Positions 25,768 to 37,358 of a stretch of DNA of 64,000 nt are shown one piece after another. How positions within the stretch are numbered: position 1 is the stretch's first letter; the number at the start of each line of letters is the position of its first letter. The position numbers and the translations under genes are program-made. The stretch is from Amia ocellicauda. Taxonomy: Eukaryota > Chordata > Actinopteri > Amiiformes > Amiidae. The notes beneath the pieces were generated by a model. That model made no database searches, was not told the origin of the DNA, and saw only the letters and a program-made list of their open reading frames with translations. The DNA lies in the NCBI RefSeq assembly GCF_036373705.1, contig NC_089852.1, positions 1,088,501 through 1,152,500 of the forward strand, in the 5' to 3' direction.

Positions 25768-25885
25768 TTCTCCCTCTCTCATACATACATTTGTCTCTTT
25801 CTTCATCTGAGAGGAAAAAAGTCATACAAGATTACACACTTTCTCCTACCCTCCCCTCGCCCGCCCTGCCTCAGCTCTCTCTCTA

Positions 25886-25965
25886 CTTCAAATTTCAAAG
25901 TCACTGCTTTATTGGAATGGCTCACAGTAGCAGTATTGCCTAAGCTTGTACAATCACACAATTCC
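25886..25965 (-). mobile_element. LINE 3'-tail copy
   Basis: AAATTTCAAAG, CTGCTTTATTGGAATGGCTC and AGTATTGCCTAAGC resemble the same LINE 3' end. CT-rich repeats flank both sides, as with the neighbouring copy. Confidence 0.65.
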
Positions 25966-26555
25966 TCTCTCTCTCTCTCTCTCTCTCCCTGTCTCTCTAT
26001 GGAAAGCCCCTGCCTTTTATTCTTTCGTTTTCAGTAACTGACTCTCAGACCCACACTGCCTACTTCCTGTATGTGGTCCAACCAGTCACCCAACCAGCAT
26101 GAAACACACACAAACACACACAAACATACTGAAACACACACAAACATACTGAAACACACACACACAGACTGACAACACAAAAGCAAAAACACACACAGTG
26201 ACAAAACAAAATCACACACAGTGACAAAACAAAATCACACACATTGAAACACAGCGACACACACAGACACAAACATACACACACACACACAATCCTTATT
26301 TTCTCTCTCCCCTCCTTGCCAGGCCGCGGTGTCGGGGGGGGAGGGTACGGAATCCACAGGCAGCTGGCCGCTCAGGGTCACAGCTGCATTATGGGTTCCG
26401 TTACCAACCCCCCCGCAATGACGTCATCATCGGGGAATGATGCCACCGGGGCATTCGTGATGTCACTGCTGCTCCAGAGAGTGATGTCATCGGCAGCATG
26501 GCCTGGGTAGAGAAGACATGACAGGAAGTGCCAGCTAACAGTGCAAACACACAGA
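25966..26555. other. Intergenic with simple repeats and CRE-like words
   Basis: CT repeat, then CA-rich ACACACAAACATACTGAAAC repeats (26100-26290). A GC-richer part contains the palindromic CRE TGACGTCA (26419-26426) and two near-CRE TGATGTCA words (near 26459 and 26484). A 62-codon open stretch here has no family resemblance. No gene is called. Confidence 0.4.
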
Positions 26556-27490
26556 CCACACTACACTACACCACACTGCACTGCACTACACTATACTACA
26601 CTATACTACACTGCACTACACTACACTACACTACACTACACTACACCACACTGCACTGCACTGCACTGCACTATACTACACTATACTACACTGCACTATA
26701 CTATACTACACCACACTGCACTGCACTGCACTATACTACACTACACCACACTGCACCGCAATACACTGCACTGCACTATACTACACTGCACTGCACTACA
26801 CTACACTACACTGCACTATACTACACTGCACTACACTACACTGCACTATACTATACTACACTGCACTGCACTACACTGCACTGCACTATACTATACTACA
26901 CCACATTGTACTGCACTACACTGCACTATACTGCACTGCACTATACTACACTATACTACACTATACTACACTGCACTACACTGCACTATACTATACTACA
27001 CCACACTGCACTGCACTACACTGCACTGCACTGCACTATACTATACTACACCACACTGCACTGCACTACACTGCACTATACTACACTACACCGCAATACA
27101 CTGCACTGCACTATACTACACTGCACTGCACTACACTATACTATACTACACCACACTGCACTGCACTACACTGCACTATACTACACTGCACCACACTGCA
27201 CTGCACTATACTACACTATACACTGCACTACACTGCACTATACTATACTACACCACACTGCACTACACTATACTATACTACACCACACTGCACTGCACTA
27301 CACTGCACCGCAATACACTGCACTGCACTATACTACACTGCACTGCACTACACTACACTACACTATACTACACTACGCTATACTACACTACATTACACTG
27401 CACTACACTACACTATACAGCACTAAACTACACTACACTACACTATACTGTACAACACAATACAACACTGCACTACATTATACTACACTT
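26556..27490. repeat. CACTACACTGCA/CTATACTACA microsatellite array
   Basis: About 930 bases of interleaved 5-base words CTACA, CTGCA and CTATA, with occasional CCACA. Long plus-strand open frames of Tyr-Thr-Thr-Leu-His are artefacts of the repeat. Confidence 0.95.
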
Positions 27491-27501
27491 CTATAAACAA
27501 A

Positions 27502-27535
<34 letters not shown>

Positions 27536-27904
27536 TCCGTGTGTTTGTGTGTGTGAGAGTCAGTGTGTGTGAGTGTGTCAGTGTGTCAGTGTGTTACTGT
27601 TGTCCATCAGCAGCGGAACAATTTGAACGGGGCAGGAGATCAGGAAATACAGCTTGTACAGCTGCCCACCCTCAGGTGTCTCACACTCTCCCTCCATCTT
27701 ACTCCCTCTTTATCTCTGTCCCTTCCTCACCCCCTCCCTCCTCTTCCTACACTCCCCGATTCTCCTACACTGTTGAATGAACAGACGAAAGAAGAATGAA
27801 AAGAAGAGGAAGGAGCAGAAGTCAGTTGCTCTGAGGTTTCTCTTTACTGAACAGCCGAAGGAAAACAAGAACTAGTGTTGAACAATGTCAGGATCCCTGT
27901 GCAG

Positions 27905-28140
27905 TGCAGCCAGTGAGTACAGAGTGAGTACAGAGTGAGTACAGCACAGCCTGTGAGTACAGAGTGAGTACAGTACAGCCAGTAAGTACAGAGTGAGTAT
28001 AGCACAGCCTGTGAGTACAGACTGAGTACAGCACAGCCAGTGAGTACAGACTGAGTACAGCACAGCCTGTGAGTACAGAGTGAGTACAGCACAGCCTGTG
28101 AGTACAGAGTGAGTACAGCACAGCCTGTGAGTACAGAGTC
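27905..28140. repeat. 29-bp minisatellite
   Basis: About eight imperfect copies of a 29-base unit, CAGCCTGTGAGTACAGAGTG followed by AGTACAGCA. Confidence 0.85.
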
Positions 28141-28184
28141 AGAGTATTGTCGGCTCCACTGCTCCTCCACTGAAATGTATTATT

Positions 28185-28495
28185 GGACTGCAGTGTAGAG
28201 TAGTTTACTGTACTGTAGCATAGTGTAGTGTAGTTTACTGTAGTTGTTCTGTACTGCATTGTAGCATTGTGTGTAGTTTACTGTAGTGTACTGTACTGTA
28301 ATGTAGAATATTTTAGTGTAGTTTACTGTATTGTATTGAAGCATAGTGTGTAGTTTACTGTAGCATAGTGTAGTGTAGTTTAATGTAGTGTTGTGTAGTT
28401 TATTGTACTAAAGTGTACTGTACTGTAGTAAAGTGTAGTGTAGTGTATTTTAGTATAGTGTAGTGTAGTGTAGTATTTTCTACTGTGTTGTACAT
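28185..28495. repeat. TAGTGTAGTTTACTGTA-type microsatellite
   Basis: Tandem variants of TAGTG, TAGTT, TACTG and TAGTA. In base composition it is the reverse complement of the CACTA/CTGCA array at 26556-27490. Confidence 0.85.
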
Positions 28496-29189
28496 GACTG
28501 CGGTGGTGCATCCCAAGCCCACACTCCTCTCCAAGACACAACAAGGACAACTGAACAAAGACAAAAGAACGGCCTGGACAGGAAGAGAGAGGAAGGGGAC
28601 AGAGAGTGAGAGAGACAGAGGAGGGGTGGCCAAACGCAGAGTGGGAGAAACAGAGAGAGAAGGAAAAGGACAGATGGAGAGACAGTGAGATGAGAGCAGA
28701 GAGAGGGAACAGCAAAAAGAGAGACAGAAAGGGTGAGGGAGAGAAAGTGCATATAAGAGAGAGAGGGAGAGGGTAAAAAGAGAAACAGTGAAAGATGGGT
28801 ATAGATAGATGGAGAGAGAGATAGAAAGAGAGAGAGAGAGAGAGAGAGATCTGTTTCAGCTCACCTTGCCTCCAAAGCGTCGTGTCCATCTGTTCGTGTC
28901 TCTCTCCCTCTCCGTCTCTCTCAGATTCTGCTCTCCTGTATTTATAAGTCTTCACTTCCTCTTGTTAGCCAAGCAGAGAGAAAAACATTTTCACTTTCGT
29001 TTCTCATTGTAACTGGATCCCTTTCACCACCTCCCTCCCTCCCTCCCTCCCTCCCTCCCTCCGCCCCCTCCTCTCTCTCCATCTTGTCTCCTCACTCTCT
29101 CTCCTCTTCCTCTCCTTTCTTACCTGTCTACAAACTTTGCTACCATCAGGTGTGAGTGGGTCAGGTGTGCACTGCATACACAATTTATA
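28496..29189. other. Intergenic purine-rich tract
   Basis: Mostly GAGA, GGGAGA and AGACAG simple sequence, followed by a (CCCT)n run near 29030-29070. I see no gene. Confidence 0.5.
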
Positions 29190-29358
29190 CACCAGGTACT
29201 GTATTCACACCAGGTAAACAGTATACACACCAGCTGTACTGTACTGTATATATACTCCAAGTATACAGTGTTTACAAAATACACACCAGGTGTGCAGTGC
29301 GGTATATATATAGTGTACAGTGTTGTATATATACTCCAGGTGTGCAGTGTGGTATATA

Positions 29359-30249
29359 CACCGATCAGCCATAACATTATGACCACCTGCCTTGTAGGTG
29401 TAGGTCCCCTTTTTGCCACCAAAACAGCCCTGACCCGTCGAGGCATGGACTCCACTGGACCTCTGAAGGTGTGCTGTGGTATCTGGCACCAAGACATTAG
29501 CAGCAGATCCTTTAAGTCCTGTAAGTAGCCAGGTGGGGCCTCCATGGATCGGACTTGTTTCTCCAGCACATCCCACAGATGCTCGATTGGATTGAGATCT
29601 GGGGAATTTGGAGGCCAAGTCAACACCTTGAACTCGTGATTCATCAGACCAGGCCACCTTCTTCCATTGCTCCATGGTCCAGTTCTGATGCTCACGTACC
29701 CATTGTAGGTGCTTTCGGCAGTGGACAGGGGTCAGCATGGGCACCCTGACTGGTCTGCGGCTACGCAGCCCCATACGCAACAAACTGCGATGCGCTGTGT
29801 GTTCTGACACCTTTCTATCAGAACCAGCAATCACTTTTTCAGCAATTTGAGCTACAGTAGCTCGTCTGTTGGATCGGACCACACGGGCCAGCCATCGCTC
29901 CCCACGTGCATCAGTGAGCCTTGGCCGCCCATGACCCTGTCGCCGGTTCACCGCTTTTCCTTCCTTGGACACTTTTGATAGGTACTGACCACTGCAGACC
30001 AGGAACACCCCACAAGAGCTGCAGTTTTGGAGATGCTCTGACCCAGTCATCTAGCCATCACAATTTGGCCCTTGTCAAAGTCGCTCAGATCCTTACGCTG
30101 CCCATTTTTCTTCTAACACATCAACTTTGAGGACAAAATATTCACTTGCTGCCTAATATATCCCACCCACTGACAGGTGCCACGATAACGATATTATCAG
30201 TGTTACTCACTTCACCTGTCAGTGCTCATAATGTCAGTGCTGATCGGTG
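29359..30249 (-). mobile_element. Tc1-like transposon, internally deleted (891 bp)
   Basis: Terminal inverted repeats begin CACCGATCAGCC at 29359 and end GGCTGATCGGTG-like (GCTGATCGGTG) at 30249. A TA target dinucleotide lies on each side (29357-29358, 30250-30251). A partial copy of the same family lies at 62094-62235. Confidence 0.9.
29400..30110 (-). pseudogene. Tc1 transposase remnant
   Basis: The minus strand encodes RRQGHGRPRLTDARGERWLA, then RRATVAQIAEKV, MGLRSRRPVRVPMLTP and the first catalytic Asp in VAWSDESR. It then jumps, in another frame, to LTWPPNSPDLNPIEHLWDVL, which holds the catalytic Glu, and ends VESMPRRVRAVLVAKRG. The stretch with the second Asp (the DNAxCH block), roughly 270-300 bases, is missing. 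It cannot make an active DDE enzyme. Confidence 0.85.
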
Positions 30250-30330
30250 TATACTCCAGGTGTGCAGTGCAGTATATGTACTCCAGGTGTGCAGTGTGGT
30301 ATATACTCCAGATGTACAGCATACACAGAA

Positions 30331-31008
30331 TAGAGAGTAGTCAAAAGTATTCACACACTTCATTTGAAACAATATTCAGTGAGTGTGTGTGTGTGTGTTT
30401 GTGTCTGTATGTGCGTGGGTATCATCCGGTCTGTGTGTGTGTGTATCATCGTGTGTGTATGTATATATTTCAGGTCTGTGTGTGTGTGTATCATCGTGTG
30501 TGTATGTATATATTTCAGGTCTGTGTGTGTGTGTGTATCTTTAGGTGTCGGTGTTAGTGTATATATGTCCAGTCTGTGTTTGTGTTAGCAGGTCTCTCTT
30601 GGGGGGTGGGGGGTGTAATCAGGAGCTGTCTGGAAAGTCCCGTGGTTTCAGCACAGAGATGCTCCTGTGGGAGATGAGCTCCTGATCTCCATCTGTCCTT
30701 CTGTCTGTCTGTCCGTCTGTCTCTCCTTCGCTGCATCCACCGCCTCCCTGCCCCTTCGTGTCTGATCGATCACCCGCTGCAACACATACTCTGTCTCTCT
30801 GTCCGTCCATCCGTTGAATCCCCTCTGCTGCTCCAGCCCTGTGGTGAGGTGTTACCGTGTGCTTGGCGTGTGGCCCTGAGGACCCGTGTCTCCTGCTGGT
30901 CTCTGCTCCCTCCAAGCTCTCGTCAACTGGAAACCCTGCACTGAACTCACGATTCGTACTAATCTGAGCTTTTTCATTGTTTTCAAAAGAACAACAACCA
31001 CAACAATC

Positions 31009-31052
<44 letters not shown>

Positions 31053-31625
31053 ATTAATACTACGAATAATACATCTTTATTATTGTGCGTCTGTTCATGC
31101 TCAGTGCTGCACAAAACACTTTACACACTCAATACAAACACAGCATTGACAACCAAACCACATCATTAAATAATAATAATCCTAATAGTAATAACAGTAA
31201 TTAATAAAATGAAATAAAATAGTTTATTAATATTAATGAAATAATATTAAAGGAACAACAACGACAACAATAATAATCCATTTACTAAATTAGATTACAA
31301 ATACAATCAGTTATATAAATGCCAAGCTGTAAACATGTGTCTTTAATCGAGGTTTAAAAACCTCAGTGATTTGACTGAATGAGACAGAGATGTCCAGAGT
31401 CCTGCGCCACGAATACCAGAGCCTGCCCAGGCCCGGGACACAACTGTCTGTAGGACAAGCAACTGAAAGAGTCAAATTGTACGTCTCTTTACCACTCTCA
31501 ATGTCTGCCTGCCTGTCTGTCAGATTACTGTTGTTGTCTGTTGTGCTCTGTAGTGCTTTTGTGAAGTGTAGTTTTGTGACAACTGCAAGTCGCCCAGGTG
31601 AGAACATCTTGAAAATGTATGTATG
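30331..31625. other. Intergenic with simple repeats
   Basis: GTGT-rich tracts at 30380-30550, a non-repetitive GC-richer stretch at 30600-30960 without recognisable coding signal, a (TTA)n tract at about 31003-31050, and AT-rich sequence with scattered AATAAT words. No gene is called. Confidence 0.45.
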
Positions 31626-31627
31626 AA

Positions 31628-31630
31628 ATA

Positions 31631-31702
<72 letters not shown>
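31628..31702. repeat. (AAT)n microsatellite
   Basis: About 25 uninterrupted AAT/ATA trinucleotides. CT- and GA-rich simple sequence and a unique stretch (31980-32190) follow up to the LINE. Confidence 0.95.
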
Positions 31703-31704
<2 letters not shown>

Positions 31705-32204
31705 TAATTGTGTCTGTCTGTCTGTTTCTACATCTTTCAGATTCTCTCTGCCTCTTGCTCAGCCTCCCTCTCTCCTAGTCTGTCTGTCTGTCTGTCTGTA
31801 TTTCAGATTGTGTGACTGTGCTGATCTGTCCTCAGGGTCAGTGAATGTTATCACAGTGTCTTAGTCTGTTAGTGGAATTCCCCATCGCAGAGAGAGAGAG
31901 AGAGGAAGGGAGAGAGACACAGAGAGAGAGAGAGAGAGAGAGGGAGGAAGGGAGAGGAAGGGAGAGAGGTGGGGGGGTCATGCAAGGACTGGAATCATTA
32001 AAACACACAGTAACAGAACACGCTGTAAAACTCTGCTTTAAAACACTGTAACACACACTATTAAAATACACTGTAACACAATACTGCAACACAGATAAAG
32101 TGCTGCTGTATTTCACTGTTCCCCTGCCAGGGCCTGGATCACTTCTGCTTTCTGCACAAGGAGGAAGAGAGACTGGGAGAGCCGGTTTACACAACGGGCA
32201 CTCA

Positions 32205-32239
<35 letters not shown>

Positions 32240-32297
32240 ACTCACTCTCTCTCAAATTCAAATTCAAAATTCAAAGGTGCTTTATTGGCATGATCTA

Positions 32298-35200
32298 TCA
32301 CAATATTGCCAAAGCAGATACAAATGTTCTATCAAACAAAACAAAACATAGCAATACAAGATTCAGTGGAACAAATATCGTACACATTGAAATAAAATAA
32401 AGTAGAATATAAACCATATTTGTTGTTTGTATCAAAATTTGTGTCATGACATCAGAAAAATCACTGTTTTTATTTTGTTTTGCAAATGGAGTCCCACAGG
32501 CTGGTGTCACACACTGTCCCGCAGGCTGAGGCAGGTGGACACATTGCACTGCTAAGATGGCGGTGCGCTCCTCCTCTCCCAGCAGGACGGGGAGTTTGCA
32601 GCAATCGGGGATCATGCTGAACTCAGGGATATGCATTTTGAATATTTTTAAGTATGTCTCCCTGATTTTTGTGTATTTAGGGCAGGACAGCAGGAAATGC
32701 GCCTCTGTTTCAACCTCCCCCAGGTCACACTGGCTGCACAGCCGCTCTTCTCTGGCAGCCCAGAATTTCCTGTAGCGGCCTTTTTCACTGGCGAGGCTGT
32801 GGCCACTGAGCCTGTATTTAGTTAGATTTTGTCTCTCTTTTATATTTTGGATTTTTAAGTATTCAGCCAGTTTAATGTTTCTATTCAGGGCCGGTAGCAT
32901 TCCAGTTTGTTTTGTAATTCTAATTCGTGTCTCCATTCTTTTGTGTATTTGCTTTTCAGGTACATGTCAATTTTCCCAATTGTTGTTGTTTTGGTCATTG
33001 TGTGTTCGGGCTCTGTGAGCCTCAGAGCCAGCCGGCCAAGGGGGTCCTTGTCTGGGGAGAGCTGGCTGCTCAGTAGGGCCTTGTATTGGTAGGACTGGGG
33101 CTCTGCTGTGTTTAGGTGCAGCCAGAACTTGGCTGCTCTTGTTTGTGCGGCTGTGTGCCGAGGGAAGAGTCCTGATTCGGCTCTGCAGGCGATGCTGGGG
33201 GCGTTTCTGTGTACGTGTAAGATGTTTTTAATAAATTCTAGGTGGAATATTTCCGTGGGGCTTTTGTCCCAATTTTTGTTATTGAGGTTCATGAGGGGAC
33301 CCCACACTTCGCTCCCATATAGCAGGATTGGTTGGATGATGGAGTTGAATATTTTAATCCAAATAGTTATTGGTATTGTTGTTTTCCCAAATCGTGTCTT
33401 TATGGCATAAAATGCCCGGCGTGCCTTGTCTTTTAATGCGTTTATAGCCAGGCTGAAGCTCCCTGATGCACTGATGGTCAGGCCAAGGTAGTTGTATCTG
33501 GTGCAGTGCTCTAATGCAGTGCTGCCCAGAGTGAAGCGGTACCTGTTTCCCTGAGATCGGGCTTTTTTCTGGAAAACCATAACTCTGGTCTTGTCCAGAT
33601 TGACTGCCAGGGCCCAGGTCTAACAGTGCTGCTCCAGCAGGGCCCGGTTCTGCTGCAGCACCTGCTCTGTGGGCGACAGCAGCACCAGGTCGTCTGCGTA
33701 GAGCAGGAAGTGGATCTCTGTGTCGTGGAGAGTGAGGCCGGGGGCGTCAGACTGCTCCAACACTGTGGCCAACTCGTTGATGTAGATGTTGAACAGTGTT
33801 GGACTCAGACTGCAGCCCTGTCTCACTCCCTGCCCCTGAGTGAAGAACTCTGTTCTTGAGTTGCCAATTTTAACTTGTTTTCAGAATACATTGATTTAAT
33901 GATGTCATAAACTTTACCCCCTACACCACTCTGTAGAAGTTTATAAAATAATCCTTTGTGCCAGATTGAGTCAAATGCCTTTCTAAAGTCTACAAAACAG
34001 GCAAATATTTTTCCTTTATTGTTTTGGGTATATTTATTTATGAGGGTGTGTAGGGTGTAAATATGATCGGTTGTGCGGTGTTTTGGTAGGAAGCCAATCT
34101 GACTCTTACTCAGGACACTCTGCTCGGTAAGGAAGGCCAGTATCCGGGCGTTGATGATACTGCAGAACACCTTCCCCAGGTTACTGCTCACACAGCTGCC
34201 CCGGTAGTTATTGGGGTCTAATTTGTCTCCACTTTTAAAAATCGGGGTGATCAATCCTTGATTCCAGACCTCAGGGAAACACCGGCTCTCAGCAGCAGGT
34301 TAAAGAGTTTGAGCAGAGCCTCCTGCAGCTGCGGGCTGCTGTGCTTCAGCATCTCAGGGCTGATGCTGTCGGGGCCGCTGGCTTTCCTGGGTTTGAGGAT
34401 TTTGAGTTGATGTTTTAGTTCCTGTATTGTAATTGGGTTATCTAAGGGATTTTGATTATTCTTAATGATTTCTTCCAATTTATTTAGGTTTTTTAATATT
34501 TTAACCTGTTCTGGGTTTGGATTGTTTTCAAAATTTTGGTAAAGTTTTTCAAAGTGTGTTTTCCAGATTTCTCCATTTTGAATTGGTATTTCATTTTTTG
34601 TTTTTGGGGTATTTATTTTTTTGTATAGTTCCCAGAAAGAGTTTTGGTCAATAGCCTCTTCGATCTCTGTCAGTTTTCTGCCCATATAGTGGTCTTTTTT
34701 CTTCCTGAGGAGTTGCTTGTAGTGCCGCAGGGCCTGGCAGTAGCTGAGGCGAGCCTCCTGGTTGTCGGGCTCTCTGTGTTTAGTGTTGGAGAGATGTCTC
34801 AGGTGTTTCCTAGAAGTTTCACACTCCTGGTCACACCACTGTTCTTTTTTTCTTTTAGACGATTTTATATTTTGGTTTTTAATTGTTTTAATGTTTAATT
34901 TTAAAGCCAGTCTTTCAAATATTTCATTCAATGTTTTGGTGGCTGAGTTTATTCCGTTTTGGTTTATTTGATAGTGTGAGGATTGATATCTGTCTAACAT
35001 GTTTTCAATCTCATCACTATTCAGGGCTCTTGTGTAGTTCTCTGTGCTGGGCTCTGACCATCTGTAACTGGGGGGCAGGGAGACCAGTTTTGTGGGAAGT
35101 TTGGCTCTGATTTTTTAGGTAGAGTTATTTGGCTGTGGTCTGATAGTGGAGATTGTTGTCTGACTATAAACGCATTGATGGCTTGTGGGTCCAGGTCAGT

Positions 35201-35930
35201 TATGGCGTAGTCCACCACACTGCTGCCCAGAGCCGAGCAGTATGTGAATCTCCCCAGAGAGTCCCCCCTGGTCCTGCCATTGATGATATATAGACCCAGG
35301 CTTTTACATAGGCGCACTACCTGCTTCCTGCTCTTGTTTACCACGCTGTCGTGGCTGTGTCTCAGTGTGGAGGTGTGTGTGTGGCACAGCGGGGAGTCTC
35401 CGAACAGGTGTGTTTCCCTCTGTATTGATGTAGTCCATCTCTCTGCCAGTCCTGGCATTGAGATTGCCACACAGCAGTACAGAGTCCAGGGTCTGGAAGT
35501 GGCAGATTTCTTTCTGAAGCTCTTGAAAGCCTTCCTCATTATAGTAGGGGGAGTCTGCGGGTGGCATATAAATTGCACATAGGTATATATCTGTGTTATT
35601 TTGTAGGGTGTCTTTTCTGATATTCATCCACAGGTGTGTGTCTCCTCTCTGTACTGGGCATAGGGCTGCTCGGAGCTCCTCCCTGTACCACACGATAATC
35701 CCCCCCGAGGCCCTGCCACACCTGACTTTGGGTTTTTTATAGGAGGGCACAATCAGCTCCCTGTATCCATTGGGACAGTGTGTAGACATATCTGCACAGC
35801 ACCAAGTCTCTACAAGAATGAAAACATCTGAACTATTTACAGTGTTGATCAGTTCAGGGTCTGTGCTCTTCATTCCAAAAGTTGAGGAGTGCAAACCCTG
35901 GATTTTCCAACTGCTTATTTTAAAGGACAT
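32298..35930 (-). pseudogene. LINE ORF2: endonuclease and reverse transcriptase, broken
   Basis: The frame starts MSFKISSWKIQGLHSSTFG at 35930. The endonuclease carries VETWC with its Glu, LCGNLNARTG, and SDHSQITL. In the family the first block usually reads WNIxGL and the third GDLN, so the Asn and one Asp look mutated. RT blocks follow: GPDSISPEMLKH, ITPIFKSGDK, FACFVDFRKAFDSIWH, RQGCSLSPTLFNIYINELA and the catalytic FLLYADDLVLLSP. The C-terminus has ERLCSQCDLGEVETEAHFLL, a CxxC...H zinc knuckle. Frameshifts lie near 35430, 35020, 34270, 33830 and 32890, with an in-frame stop near 33620. The enzyme cannot be made as one protein. Confidence 0.9.
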
Positions 35931-36020
35931 GTTAATATATTTTATTATACTTGTCTCTTCTACATAAGAAAGTTTAATTTGTGGTCTACAACTGATATTA
36001 TATTACTATTAATAGTTATA

Positions 36021-37241
36021 CACTCACCTACAGGATTATTAGGAACACCATACTAATACTGTGTTTGACCCCCTTTCGCCTTCAGAACTGCCTTAATTCT
36101 ACGTGGCATTGATTCAACAAGGTGCTGAAAGCATTCTTTAGAAATGTTGGCCCATATTGATAGGATAGCATCTTGCAGTTGATGGAGATTTGTGGGATGC
36201 ACATCCAGGGCACGAAGCTCCCGTTCCACCACATCCCAAAGATGCTCTATTGGGTTGAGATCTGGTGACTGTGGGGGCCAGTTTAGTACAGTGAACTCAT
36301 TGTCATGTTCAAGAAACCAATTTCAAATGAGTCGACCTTTGTGACATGGTGCATTATCCTGCTGGAAGTAGCCATCAGAGGATGGGTACATGGTGGTCAT
36401 AAAGAGATGGACATGGTCAGAAACAATGCTCAGGTAGGCTGTGGCATTTAAACGATGCCCAATTGGCACGAAGGGGCCTAAAGTGTGCCAAGAAAACATC
36501 CCCCACACCATTACACCACCACCACCAGCCTGCACAGTGGTAACAAGGCATGATGGATCCATGTTCTCATTCTGTTTACGCCAAATTCTGACTCTACCAT
36601 CCGAATGTCTCAACAGAAATCGAGACTCATCAGACCAGGCAACATTTTTCCAGTCTTCAACTGTCCATTTTTGGTGAGCTTGTGCAAATTGTGGCCTCTT
36701 TTTCCTATTTGTAGTGGAGATGAGTGGTACCCGGTGGGGTCTTCTGCTGTTGTAGCCCATCCGCCTCAAGGTTGTACGTGTTGTGGCTTCACAAATGCTT
36801 TGCTGCATACCTCGGTTGTAACGAGTGGTTATTTCAGTCAAAGTTGCTCTTCTATCAGCTTGAATCAGTCGGCCCATTCTCCTCTGACCTCTAGCATCAA
36901 CAAGGCATTTTCGCCCACAGGACTGCCGCATACTGGATGTTTTTCCCTTTTCACACCATTCTTTGTAAACCCTAGAAATGGTTGTGCGTGAAAATCCCAG
37001 TAACTGAGCAGATTGTGAAATACTCAGACCGGCCCGTCTGGCACCAACAACCATGCCACGCTCAAAATTGCTTAAATCACCTTTCTTTCCCATTCAGACA
37101 TTCAGTTTGGAGTTCAGGAGATTGTCTTGACCAGGACCACACCCCTAAATGCATTGAAGCAACTGCCATGTGATTGGTTGATTAGATAATTGCATTAATG
37201 AGAAATTGAACAGGTGTTCCTAATAATCCTTTAGGTGAGTG
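36021..37241 (-). mobile_element. Tc1-like transposon nested in the LINE (1221 bp)
   Basis: Terminal inverted repeats: CACTCACCTACAGGATTATT at 36021 and its complement AATAATCCTTTAGGTGAGTG ending 37241, with TA on both outer sides. About 29 of the first 30 terminal bases pair. The insertion lies between LINE ORF1 and ORF2, so it is younger than the LINE. Confidence 0.95.
36053..37093 (-). pseudogene. Tc1 transposase with one premature stop
   Basis: The frame starts MGKKGDLSNFERGMVVGARR at 37093 and would end at the TAG at 36053-36055 (346 residues, a usual Tc1 length). It has an N-terminal paired-like helix-turn-helix ([20 protein letters not shown]), a second DNA-binding part, and the DDE catalytic triad in [18 protein letters not shown] and LNPIEHLWD. 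The only defect I see is a TGA at 36323-36325 (codon 257), between the second Asp and the Glu. The reading frame continues intact after it. The copy is recent but disabled unless the stop is read through. Confidence 0.9.
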
Positions 37242-37358
37242 TATATGGATATACATAATGTATAGAATTCTATTATTATTATTGGTAGCGTTATCACTCA
37301 CAGATTTTATCTTTGCATCAAAATATCAGAATAATTAAATCACATTTTTTCTTACTCT

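Larger units (their letters stand above)
29190..30330. repeat. TACTCCAGGTGTGCAGTGTG tandem repeat split by a Tc1 element
   Basis: Units TACTCCAGGTGTGCAGTGTG followed by GTATATA occur before (29190-29358) and after (30250-30330) the Tc1 element. The transposon therefore landed inside a pre-existing short tandem array. Confidence 0.75.

Noticed and set aside
26528-27572. Plus-strand frames of Tyr-Thr-Thr-Leu-His repeats
   Set aside because: They come from a simple repeat of CTACA/CTGCA words.
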